Below are positions 56,994-64,000 of a DNA stretch of 64,000 nucleotides, in pieces. The stretch is from positions 1,426,001 through 1,490,000 of the forward strand of contig NZ_CP073754.1 in NCBI RefSeq assembly GCF_018734325.1, in the 5' to 3' direction. The position numbers and the translations under genes were made by a program. Within the stretch, counting starts at the first letter, position 1; each line of letters opens with the position of its first letter. This DNA comes from Methylomonas paludis (GTDB lineage: Bacteria > Pseudomonadota > Gammaproteobacteria > Methylococcales > Methylomonadaceae). The notes below the pieces were generated by a model. The model made no database searches. It had not been told where the DNA came from and saw nothing but the letters and a program-made list of their open reading frames with translations.

Positions 56994-59735
56994 TTAGAGC
57001 GGCTGATTCTCCAGCAATTTGGCATGAGCCGCCGCCAGCCGGGCAATGGGGATGCGTGGCGCCGAGCAGGAAACATAATCCAGGCCCATATCATGACAGT
57101 AGCGGATAGAACGCGGGTGACCGCCGTGTTCGCCGCAAATGCCGATGCGTAAATCCGGGCGCTGTTTGCGGCCCAGTTCCACCGCCATTTGCATCAGCTT
57201 GCCCACGCCCAGAATATCTAGGGTTTCAAACGGGTTGTCGTGTAACAGGCCGGATTCTTCATACAGCGGCAGGAATTTGTTTTCGGCATCCTCGCGCGAA
57301 AATGAAAAAGTGGCCTGGGTTAAATCATTGGTGCCAAACGAGAAGAATTGGGCAATTTCAGCCAGATGGTCGGCGCGAGTGCAAGCGCGGACTGTTTCTA
57401 TCATGGTGCCGAATTTAAAATTCAGCTTCAGCCGATACTGATCTTCTAGTTCAGCCTGAATTTCATCGACAAACTGTTTTACTTTTAACAACTCCTTGGA
57501 GCTGATGACCTGCGGTACCATAATTTCCGGCTCTACTGGTATGCGTTGTTTGATACAACGCGCTGCCGCTTCCAGGATTGAACGGATCTGCATTTTATAG
57601 ATTTCCGGATGACTCATGCCCAGCCGCACCCCACGATGGCCGAGCATGGGATTGACTTCGTACAACTCCAGCACTTTTTTCAGCATCAACTGCTTTTTGG
57701 CGATGGCTTCCAGTACCAGTTCTTCGGTGAGCCGGTTGAATGGTGGTGGCAGTTCGTTAGGCAGGTTGAAGGTTTCCAGCGCTACTTGTTGGCCTTTGAC
57801 AATGGTCAGGTAATGTTTCAGGGCATTGATTTCTTCCAGCAACTGATGTTCGCTGGGTAGAAACTCATGCATAGGCGGGTCCAGCAGCCGTACTGTGACC
57901 GGGTGCGGGGACATGGCTTCAAACAATTGCTGAAAATCGTCGCGCTGAATCGGAAACAGCTTGGCTAGCGCAGTCTCGCGGGCTTCGGTGTTGCCGGCCA
58001 GGATCATTTCCACTACCAGCGGTAAACGGTCGGAAGCGTTAAACATACGCTCGGTACGGCATAAGCCGATGCCTTTGGCACCGTAACTGACGGCCAGCCG
58101 TGCGGTTTCCGGGGTATCAACATTGGCGTAGATTTGCAGTCGCGCCACTTTGTCGGCCCAGTTCAAAATTACTTTGAGTTCTTCAGAAAATGACGGAGCG
58201 ATGGTCGGAATCCGGCCCAGATAGATATTGCCGTTACTGCCGTCTATGGTCAGCAAATCGCCTTCCTTGATGTGAATATCACCAACTATGGCTTGACGGG
58301 TGCGCACATCGATATGAATGTCTTCCGCTCCGGCCACACAGGCTTTGCCCATGCCCCGCGCCACCACTGCGGCATGGGAGGTTTTGCCGCCCCGGCTGGT
58401 CAAAATACCCTGGGCGGCAAAAAAGCCGTGAATGTCTTCGGGTTTGGTTTCTTCGCGCAGCAAGATAACCTCTACGCCGGTTTTAGCCAGTCTTACCGCG
58501 CTGTCGGCATCAAACACACATTTGCCGCAAGCTGCGCCGGGGGAGGCCGGTAAGCCCTGCGCCAAGGGTTTTTGATTATGGCTAGGCTCCAGTTGCGGAT
58601 GCAGCATTTGTTCCAGCATTTCCGGGTTGATGCGCAGCAAGGCCCGCTCTTTGCTGATCAGGCCTTCTTTGACCATATCAATGGATGATTTGACCATGGC
58701 GGCGGCATTCATTTTACCGTTGCGGGTTTGCAGGCAATATAGTACCCCACGCTCTATGGTGTATTCATAGTCCTGCACTTCCTGATAATGCGCTTCCAGC
58801 TTATTGCGCAATTCCACCAGTTGCCGGTATTGCGACGGCATTTCATAAAACATGTCCTGCACCGGCTTGGGGGTGCGGATGCCGGCGACCACGTCCTCGC
58901 CCTGGGCATTGACCAGATATTCGCCAAACATCTCATTAACGCCGGTGGCTGGATTGCGGGTAAATCCCACGCCGGTGGCGCAGTCGTCGCCCATATTGCC
59001 GAATACCATCATTACGATATTCACTGCCGTGCCATTGGCAATATCCGGGGTAATATGAAATTCACGGCGGTAATCCAGCGCGCGGCGACCCAGCCAGGAA
59101 TTGAACACGGCCTTGATGGCAATTTCCAACTGTTCATAAACATCATGCGGAAAAGGCTGGCCGGTTTCTTCATAAACCACCTGCAAAAATAGCTCACAAA
59201 TTTCTTGCAGCTGTTCGCTGTTCAGCGCTACATCGGCTTTGATGCCGGCATTGCGTTTTACGCTGTTGAAATGCAGGTCAAATTTCTCATCGGCGATACC
59301 TAGCGCCACCTTGCCGAACAACTGGATAAAGCGCCGGTAGGCATCGTAAGCAAAACGAGCATCATCGGTCAGCTCTATCAGTCCGGCCAGCGTTTGCTTG
59401 TTTAAACCCAGGTTGAGGATGGTGTCCATCATCCCCGGCATGGACACCGCGGAACCGGAACGTACCGAAACCAGCAGCGGATCAATCTCTCCACCGAATT
59501 GTTTGCCGGTGCTTTGTTCGATCAGGCCAATCTGGCGGCGTACATCCTCCATCAGCCCGACAGGCAGGGTCTTGTGTTCCAGATAACTGAGGCAGGTTTC
59601 GGTGGTTATCACAAACCCCGGCGGTACATTCAGGCCCAACTGCGTCATTTCGCAAAGATTGGCGCCTTTGCCGCCCAGTAAGGCCTTGTTTTTGCCGTCA
59701 CCTTGGTCAAATGAGTAGCTGTATTGTGAAATCAT
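56994..59735 (-). CDS. ppdK: Pyruvate, phosphate dikinase
   Basis: This 913-residue enzyme interconverts pyruvate plus ATP and Pi with PEP, AMP and PPi. The N-terminal ATP-grasp domain (KALLGGKGANLCEM), the phosphohistidine domain with GGKTSHAAVVARG (His454) and the TIM barrel with the C-terminal CGEHGG (Cys867) are complete. The GIGLCRTERMF and FSFGTNDLTQATF motifs are typical. It is a common enzyme in methanotroph carbon metabolism. It stands alone. Confidence 0.97.
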   Translation of the reverse strand: MISQYSYSFDQGDGKNKALLGGKGANLCEMTQLGLNVPPGFVITTETCLSYLEHKTLPVGLMEDVRRQIGLIEQSTGKQFGGEIDPLLVSVRSGSAVSMPGMMDTILNLGLNKQTLAGLIELTDDARFAYDAYRRFIQLFGKVALGIADEKFDLHFNSVKRNAGIKADVALNSEQLQEICELFLQVVYEETGQPFPHDVYEQLEIAIKAVFNSWLGRRALDYRREFHITPDIANGTAVNIVMMVFGNMGDDCATGVGFTRNPATGVNEMFGEYLVNAQGEDVVAGIRTPKPVQDMFYEMPSQYRQLVELRNKLEAHYQEVQDYEYTIERGVLYCLQTRNGKMNAAAMVKSSIDMVKEGLISKERALLRINPEMLEQMLHPQLEPSHNQKPLAQGLPASPGAACGKCVFDADSAVRLAKTGVEVILLREETKPEDIHGFFAAQGILTSRGGKTSHAAVVARGMGKACVAGAEDIHIDVRTRQAIVGDIHIKEGDLLTIDGSNGNIYLGRIPTIAPSFSEELKVILNWADKVARLQIYANVDTPETARLAVSYGAKGIGLCRTERMFNASDRLPLVVEMILAGNTEARETALAKLFPIQRDDFQQLFEAMSPHPVTVRLLDPPMHEFLPSEHQLLEEINALKHYLTIVKGQQVALETFNLPNELPPPFNRLTEELVLEAIAKKQLMLKKVLELYEVNPMLGHRGVRLGMSHPEIYKMQIRSILEAAARCIKQRIPVEPEIMVPQVISSKELLKVKQFVDEIQAELEDQYRLKLNFKFGTMIETVRACTRADHLAEIAQFFSFGTNDLTQATFSFSREDAENKFLPLYEESGLLHDNPFETLDILGVGKLMQMAVELGRKQRPDLRIGICGEHGGHPRSIRYCHDMGLDYVSCSAPRIPIARLAAAHAKLLENQPL

Positions 59736-60051
59736 GATTTTCCTGGAGAGAACGAAATGCGCAGCGATTAACTCAAACCCGGCCCTGAGCAGGCCGGCCA
59801 GTCAATCGTCATTGTTATTAAATTATTATAGGGGGGATTTCAAGCTATAGGGTGCCGGTAGCAAAAAATACTGTGGATACGCTGTTATTTGGGCATTAAG
59901 CAGCCAACGATAATTCACAAACCGTAGCCTTGATGTAGCAAGGCGGGATCGTGGGTGAAGGCTGTTAATATCGCGATGACAGCGATTGTGAGGTTACGCT
60001 GTGAAGGCCCTCGATTCCACTACCTTGCATCGAGGCTACGGATTACCATTT
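59736..60051. other. Intergenic region with left copy of a module-flanking repeat
   Basis: These 316 bp hold a copy of a repeat (about 59966-60041) that reappears at 62102-62173. The copy includes a family A REP (60009-60039). No gene is seen. Confidence 0.6.
59966..60041 (+). repeat. About 75-bp direct repeat flanking the ATPase/MqsA module, left copy
   Basis: It contains TCGCGATGACAGCGATTGTG and a family A REP with the GCATCGAGG arm. Its partner at 62102-62173 differs at a few positions. Confidence 0.85.
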
Positions 60052-61476
60052 TCAATTGTCTAAACTGAGTAAAATGTTGGCACCCAAAATGTAGGTGTAG
60101 GCACTGGCTGGGATAAATTCAAAACGGATATCCCTATAAACTACTTTATTATCGGAAATGCTACGGCTGGTTATTAGCAAAGGCTGTTTGATGTGCGGAT
60201 GTTTAGCAAAAAAATCCACACAATTATCCAGTTCGCCACGGGCTTTATAAGGCCGGTCACTCCATTTAATTTCGACCACCCAATCAGGTGCTTGTACGGC
60301 ATTATTCATATGTACGATATCAATTTCCCCACCAGACCAGCGGGCGTAATATAACTGTACTTGTTTACTATGTTGCCATTGGCTGAAAACGGCAGTTTCG
60401 GTCAGGGCGCCCATTGCCGGGGATTCCGGATCTATCTGGCCAAATAAAGCGGCACGCATTGAGGGATTGCTTAAATAAACCTTAAAATTCATCGCTCGCG
60501 TAAAGCGTTTGGCGTTTTGATCGATGCGTTCAACGCGTTTGATTAAAAATGCGGCTTCCAAATATTCCAGATAGCGTTTGATGGTGTTTTTGGCAACGCC
60601 GGATGATTTGGATAAACCTTCCAGGCTGACTTCGTTGCCGGTGTTGTAAGCCAGGATGGTAAACAGCCGGTTTAACTCCTGAATATCGTTAATGCCGTAG
60701 AGGCTGGGCAGGTCACGCAATAAAACTTTATCAATAATATCGCTTTTAATGTATTGCTCTGGATTACGGCGGATGGTTTCCGAAAACACCGCTTCCGGAT
60801 AGCCGCCGTAGTTTAGATAGTTGATAAACTCCTGGTTCAGTCCAGCAATATCTTTAACAATAGGGGGCTTTGAGGTAGGTGCGTCATGCTCGATTAGCTC
60901 AGCTATGCGGCCTATGAATAACAAATATTCGGCAAAGGTCAAAGGCGGCAATATATAGTTGCTAAATCGGCCTGCACCGGATTCCTGACTTTTTAAACGT
61001 AAAGCCGCAGCCGCAGAACCGGTGGCGACAAAGCGGTAGTCCGGGTAGGAGTCTACTAAGGATTTTAAGTGGATTTCCCAATCCTTCAAATACTGGATTT
61101 CGTCAAAAAAAACATACAGTGTCGCATCACGCTGGTGGGCAAACAGTTCCTGAAAATAGCTCAGAATCCCGGCCAGCGCCAAGCCGGTGTAGATAGGCGT
61201 TTCCAAAGAAACATAGAGTATAGTGTTTGCGGCGATACCGCTATTCAGCAAGGCGCGTACCGAGTGGTAAACCATCACGGTTTTGCCGATGCGGCGTGGC
61301 CCCATCAATACGATGGCGCGGCGCACACTCAAGTCGGTGACACTGTTTTGAAAGCCGGCGAAATATAGGCGGCGCGGCGTATCCTGATAAGCAATTTTTC
61401 CTGCTGGGCCGGTCTCCCACCAGGGGTTGTCAAATTTTAGCCGGTTGATAATGTCCTGTTTGGCGATTTGCAGCAT
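60052..61476 (-). CDS. AAA-type ATPase with DUF4143-like C-terminal domain
   Basis: This 474-residue protein has Walker A GPRRIGKT (59-66), Walker B YVFFDEIQYL (Asp125, Glu126) and sensor ATGS. A winged helix follows, then a C-terminal nuclease-like region with GGEIDIV and DWVVEIKW, which resembles a PD-(D/E)xK motif. Proteins of this type are often mobile and sometimes linked to toxin-antitoxin or defence loci. Its exact role is unknown. It is flanked by a direct repeat. Confidence 0.8.
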   Translation of the reverse strand: MLQIAKQDIINRLKFDNPWWETGPAGKIAYQDTPRRLYFAGFQNSVTDLSVRRAIVLMGPRRIGKTVMVYHSVRALLNSGIAANTILYVSLETPIYTGLALAGILSYFQELFAHQRDATLYVFFDEIQYLKDWEIHLKSLVDSYPDYRFVATGSAAAALRLKSQESGAGRFSNYILPPLTFAEYLLFIGRIAELIEHDAPTSKPPIVKDIAGLNQEFINYLNYGGYPEAVFSETIRRNPEQYIKSDIIDKVLLRDLPSLYGINDIQELNRLFTILAYNTGNEVSLEGLSKSSGVAKNTIKRYLEYLEAAFLIKRVERIDQNAKRFTRAMNFKVYLSNPSMRAALFGQIDPESPAMGALTETAVFSQWQHSKQVQLYYARWSGGEIDIVHMNNAVQAPDWVVEIKWSDRPYKARGELDNCVDFFAKHPHIKQPLLITSRSISDNKVVYRDIRFEFIPASAYTYILGANILLSLDN

Positions 61477-61621
61477 AAAAAAACCATACTAAGATCAGAA
61501 GAGTGATCTTAGTATAAGAGTGTTTGGAATTAAGATCAATTGAATGATCTTGGTTTGTGGGGATGCCCTCAGCATGCGCCAGCCCTTGCGTAATTGAGTG
61601 ATAGAAGGGTTGTCAATGCTT

Positions 61622-61900
61622 TCAATATCGATATATGGCAGTAAATGACTCCATCGCCACGGGTTTAAAACCCGTTGGAGTTTTCTGTTGACTGATGATG
61701 GCGGCGTGTTCAGCTTCTATCGCTTTCAATACAGCGGCATCAAAATACTGTTCTCCACAGAAATTGCATTGAAGACACGGCGCATCGTCAATGATCAACA
61801 GTTCTTCGCCTTGTTGATGCCGATAACTGACGTTCTTGGGAGTTAAATGTTTATGACCACAAAAAGCGCAAACTTCGAACATAATGTTATCCCCGCTCAT
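61622..61900 (-). CDS. MqsA/YgiT-type zinc-finger protein
   Basis: This 92-residue protein has two CxxC zinc pairs (CAFC and CNFC) near the N-terminus and FEVCAFCGHKH typical of YgiT-type antitoxins. The C-terminus is short and lacks a clear HTH. No MqsR-type or DUF4258 toxin is visible upstream or downstream. The ATG at 61900 is used; an internal ATG at 61882 is possible. Confidence 0.65.
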   Translation of the reverse strand: MSGDNIMFEVCAFCGHKHLTPKNVSYRHQQGEELLIIDDAPCLQCNFCGEQYFDAAVLKAIEAEHAAIISQQKTPTGFKPVAMESFTAIYRY

Positions 61901-62302
61901 AAGGATTTTTGAATTTTGGTGGGGTTGGAATATATACGGTAATGATAAGCAGCCAAGCTATAGAAAACGCCAAGCATGGCAAGAAAGTCAATCCAGATGT
62001 CACCCCATAATCTGCAGGTAATCCTTTCTGAAGCGGCAAAAGCCGATGGCGTTGATATCCTTCAATGATGCAGTAACTTGGAATCTAGCTGGTAGGGTGT
62101 CGATATCGCGATGACAACGATTGTGAGGTTACGCTGCGAAGTCTTCGATTCCACTACCTTGCATCGAGCTACGGGGGTGATCAAAACAGCTGAGATGGTC
62201 TGGCAAATGTCTGCTGACGCACAACAATTTAGACACAGCCGCGCCGCTTGTGATAAATTGCAGGACAAGCAGCAGGACTGTCACTTAACATCCGAGGGTA
62301 TC
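61901..62302. other. Intergenic region between MqsA-like gene and gltA
   Basis: The 402 bp hold the right copy of the module-flanking repeat (62102-62173) with a damaged REP (62143-62172). No toxin-like frame is found next to the MqsA-like gene. Confidence 0.55.
62102..62173 (+). repeat. About 72-bp direct repeat flanking the ATPase/MqsA module, right copy
   Basis: It contains TCGCGATGACAACGATTGTG and a REP in which one G of the right arm is missing (ATCGAG followed by CTAC). Confidence 0.85.
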
Positions 62303-63613
62303 ATGTCGAACCACTCATTGCTGATCAAACATACCGGCACCGGTAAAGAGGTGGAATATCCTTTACTCAACGGTACCCTCGGTGCAGAAAGCGTGGATTT
62401 GCGCAGCTTGTACAAGGATTTCGGCTGCTTCAGCTATGATCCGGGCTTTACCATTACCGCCAGCTGTAAAAGCAAAATCACTTATATAGATGGTGATCGG
62501 GGCATATTGCTGTATCGCGGTTATCCCATCGAGCAACTGGCCGAAAACTGCGATTTTATTGAAGTGGCTTATCTACTGCTGCAAGGCGAACTACCCAATG
62601 CCACCCAGTTTCGCGATTTCAATCTGGAAATCAGCGACCGCGCCATTATCCACGAAGCCCTGCGCAAATTTTTTGACGGTTTTCATTATGATGCCCATCC
62701 TATGGCGATGCTGGTCGGCGTAGTCGGTTCGCTGGCGGCGTTTTATCATAAGGAAATGAACGTTAAAGACCCTCAGCACCGCTGGATATGCGCGACCCGC
62801 ATGATAGGCAAGATTTCCACCATCGCTGCCGCTTCTTACCGCCATTCCATCGGCAGACCTTTTGTTTACCCGCGTATGGATTTGAATTATTGCGAAAACT
62901 TTTTAAACATGATGTTTTCGCGTTCCTCGCAAACCTATATCGATCAGGATCATTACATTGATCCATTTCTGGTCAAGGCCCTGAATTTATTATTTATCCT
63001 CCACGCTGATCACGAACAGAACGCCAGCACCTCCACAGTCAGACTGGCCGGCAGCACCGGCGCCAATCCCTATGCCTGTGTGGCCGCTGGTATAGCCGCG
63101 CTGTGGGGGCCGGCTCACGGCGGCGCCAACGAAGCGGTGCTGAACATGCTGGCCCAGATCGGCTGCGCGGAAAATGTTCCCAAATACATCGCCAAGGCCA
63201 AGGATGTGAATGATCCGTTCCGGTTAATGGGTTTTGGGCATCGGGTTTATAAAAACTTTGATCCCCGCGCCACTATCATTCGCAAAACCTGCCATGAACT
63301 GTTGAGCAAATTCCAGAAAAACGATCCGCTGTTCGAGCTGGCCCTGGTGCTGGAAGAACACGCCTTAAAAGATGAATATTTTATTGAAAGAAAACTTTAT
63401 CCTAATGTGGATTTTTACTCCGGTATCATCTATAAAGCTTTAAATATCCCGGTGGATATGTTTACCGTGATGTTTGCCATTGCCCGCACCGCCGGCTGGG
63501 TGTCGCACTGGCTGGAAATGCAGGAAGAACAGCCCGGTATGCCGATAGGCAGACCCAGACAATTGTATCTCGGCCCGCAACGCCGCGATTTTATCCCTAT
63601 TAACCAGCGTTGA
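62303..63613 (+). CDS. gltA: Citrate synthase (type I hexameric)
   Basis: This 436-residue enzyme condenses acetyl-CoA with oxaloacetate. Catalytic residues are His272 ([11 protein letters not shown]), His313 (GFGHRVYK) and Asp370 (DFYSG). The ATG at 62303 is chosen because GAGGGT precedes it; longer frames run into the REP. It is followed by sdhAF4 and sdhC, so this is a TCA-cycle cluster. Confidence 0.96.
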   Translation: MSNHSLLIKHTGTGKEVEYPLLNGTLGAESVDLRSLYKDFGCFSYDPGFTITASCKSKITYIDGDRGILLYRGYPIEQLAENCDFIEVAYLLLQGELPNATQFRDFNLEISDRAIIHEALRKFFDGFHYDAHPMAMLVGVVGSLAAFYHKEMNVKDPQHRWICATRMIGKISTIAAASYRHSIGRPFVYPRMDLNYCENFLNMMFSRSSQTYIDQDHYIDPFLVKALNLLFILHADHEQNASTSTVRLAGSTGANPYACVAAGIAALWGPAHGGANEAVLNMLAQIGCAENVPKYIAKAKDVNDPFRLMGFGHRVYKNFDPRATIIRKTCHELLSKFQKNDPLFELALVLEEHALKDEYFIERKLYPNVDFYSGIIYKALNIPVDMFTVMFAIARTAGWVSHWLEMQEEQPGMPIGRPRQLYLGPQRRDFIPINQR

Positions 63614-63616
63614 CAG

Positions 63617-63781
63617 ATGACCGAACCCCTGCCGTCCCCGCCCATTGTCCCCGTAGCACCTGTCCCGCCGTTGGCAGCAAACCAGCCAATTGCGCCTATC
63701 CCGGAAATCAACGGTCCGGCTGGTCTGGAGCCGACGCGTTACGGCGATTGGGAACGTAAAGGCCGTTGCCTGGACTTTTAA
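63617..63781 (+). CDS. Succinate dehydrogenase assembly factor 4-like (DUF1674)
   Basis: This 54-residue protein starts 3 bp after the gltA stop. It has a Pro-rich N-terminus and the DUF1674 signature EINGPAGLEPTRYGDWERKG and CLDF-stop. In this family it helps flavinylated SdhA bind SdhB. It is too short to have been picked up by length alone. It lies between gltA and sdhC. Confidence 0.88.
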   Translation: MTEPLPSPPIVPVAPVPPLAANQPIAPIPEINGPAGLEPTRYGDWERKGRCLDF

Positions 63782-63859
63782 CCATAATGAACACGACCGC
63801 CCTTACTCTGTGTCATCTATACCCTAACGTTGCTCATCAGCCACTCAAGCCAAACTACC

Positions 63860-64000
63860 ATGCCAGCCAATAATCGACCGCTTTCGCCGCATTTGCAAGT
63901 TTACCGTCTGCCCTTGACCGGTCTGATTTCCATTACTCACCGCATTACCGGGGTGCTGTTATGCCTGGGTTTGCTGGGCATCGTTGCCGTCCTGTACAGC
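63860..64000 (+). CDS. sdhC: Succinate dehydrogenase cytochrome b556 subunit (SdhC), partial
   Basis: The first 47 codons (MPANNRPLSPHLQVYRLPLTG, then ISITHRITGVLL and the first membrane segment) match SdhC, which anchors SDH and binds heme and quinone. The gene runs beyond the right edge. Confidence 0.9.
   Translation, partial: MPANNRPLSPHLQVYRLPLTGLISITHRITGVLLCLGLLGIVAVLYS

Noticed and set aside
61901-62111. Partner toxin upstream of the MqsA-like gene
   Set aside because: The frames here are short and broken by stops; no MqsR or DUF4258 pattern is visible.
62111-62302. 64 extra residues before citrate synthase
   Set aside because: They are encoded by the module-flanking repeat and REP; the ATG at 62303 has a proper ribosome-binding site and the family start.

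Overview
The window looks like a chromosomal segment of a gammaproteobacterium, and I infer a methanotroph-type (Methylococcales-like) genome. The evidence is the hfq-hflX-hflK-hflC-hisZ-purA order, EttA, an FNR-type regulator with four conserved cysteines, pyruvate phosphate dikinase, type I citrate synthase beside SDH genes, and several PEP-CTERM secreted proteins. No methane-oxidation gene is present, so the lineage call is an inference.

Layout. 1-5.3 kb: a minus-strand defence operon made of an SNF2-type helicase, a DUF4391 protein and a Type III Mod methyltransferase (cut by the left edge). A HigB/HigA toxin-antitoxin pair sits inside it, and the toxin reading frame carries an early in-frame stop. 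6-8.3 kb: degP/mucD and cysM, followed by a tandem array of REP-containing repeats. 8.9-18.6 kb: a PEP-CTERM protein, then purA, hisZ, hflC, hflK, hflX, hfq and ettA. 19.1-23.9 kb: a TatD-like hydrolase, tcdA, a methyltransferase, a lipoprotein and a diguanylate cyclase. 24-26.2 kb: a RAYT transposase between copies of its own REP and an 83-bp direct repeat, a Phd/PemK pair and a lipoprotein. 26.3-29.6 kb: two overlapping dynamin-like GTPase genes. 29.7-38.4 kb: a PEP-CTERM-like protein, FNR, fructose bisphosphatase, a divergent NAD+ DNA ligase in an operon with thiD and thiE, zur and an amino acid permease. 38.5-45 kb: an accessory island with a PIN/RHH pair, a HEPN-like gene, an AraC-type gene cut by an IS with an 8-bp target duplication, and a small secreted-protein gene cut by an IS1380-type element with a 5-bp duplication. 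45-51.6 kb: MgtC, a PEP-CTERM protein and an arsenic cluster (acr3, arsC, a DsbD-like protein, an exported phosphatase-fold protein, arsR). 51.8-64 kb: a phosphoesterase, SRPBCC and SOUL proteins, CbiX, a peroxiredoxin, ppdK, a DUF4143 ATPase with an MqsA-like gene, gltA, sdhAF4 and the start of sdhC.

The strongest non-gene signal is a set of 31-bp palindromic REP elements in three sequence families. The arms differ completely between families but stay self-complementary. The loop and the adjacent CTAC (GTAG on the other strand) are conserved. About two dozen copies lie between genes, and the window's only RAYT gene is bracketed by one family. This fits a RAYT/REP system that has diversified its hairpins.

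Four toxin-antitoxin-like loci, two insertion sequences, a Type III-like defence operon and the REP elements show repeated acquisition and decay between otherwise ordinary housekeeping operons. No tRNA, rRNA or CRISPR array was recognised.
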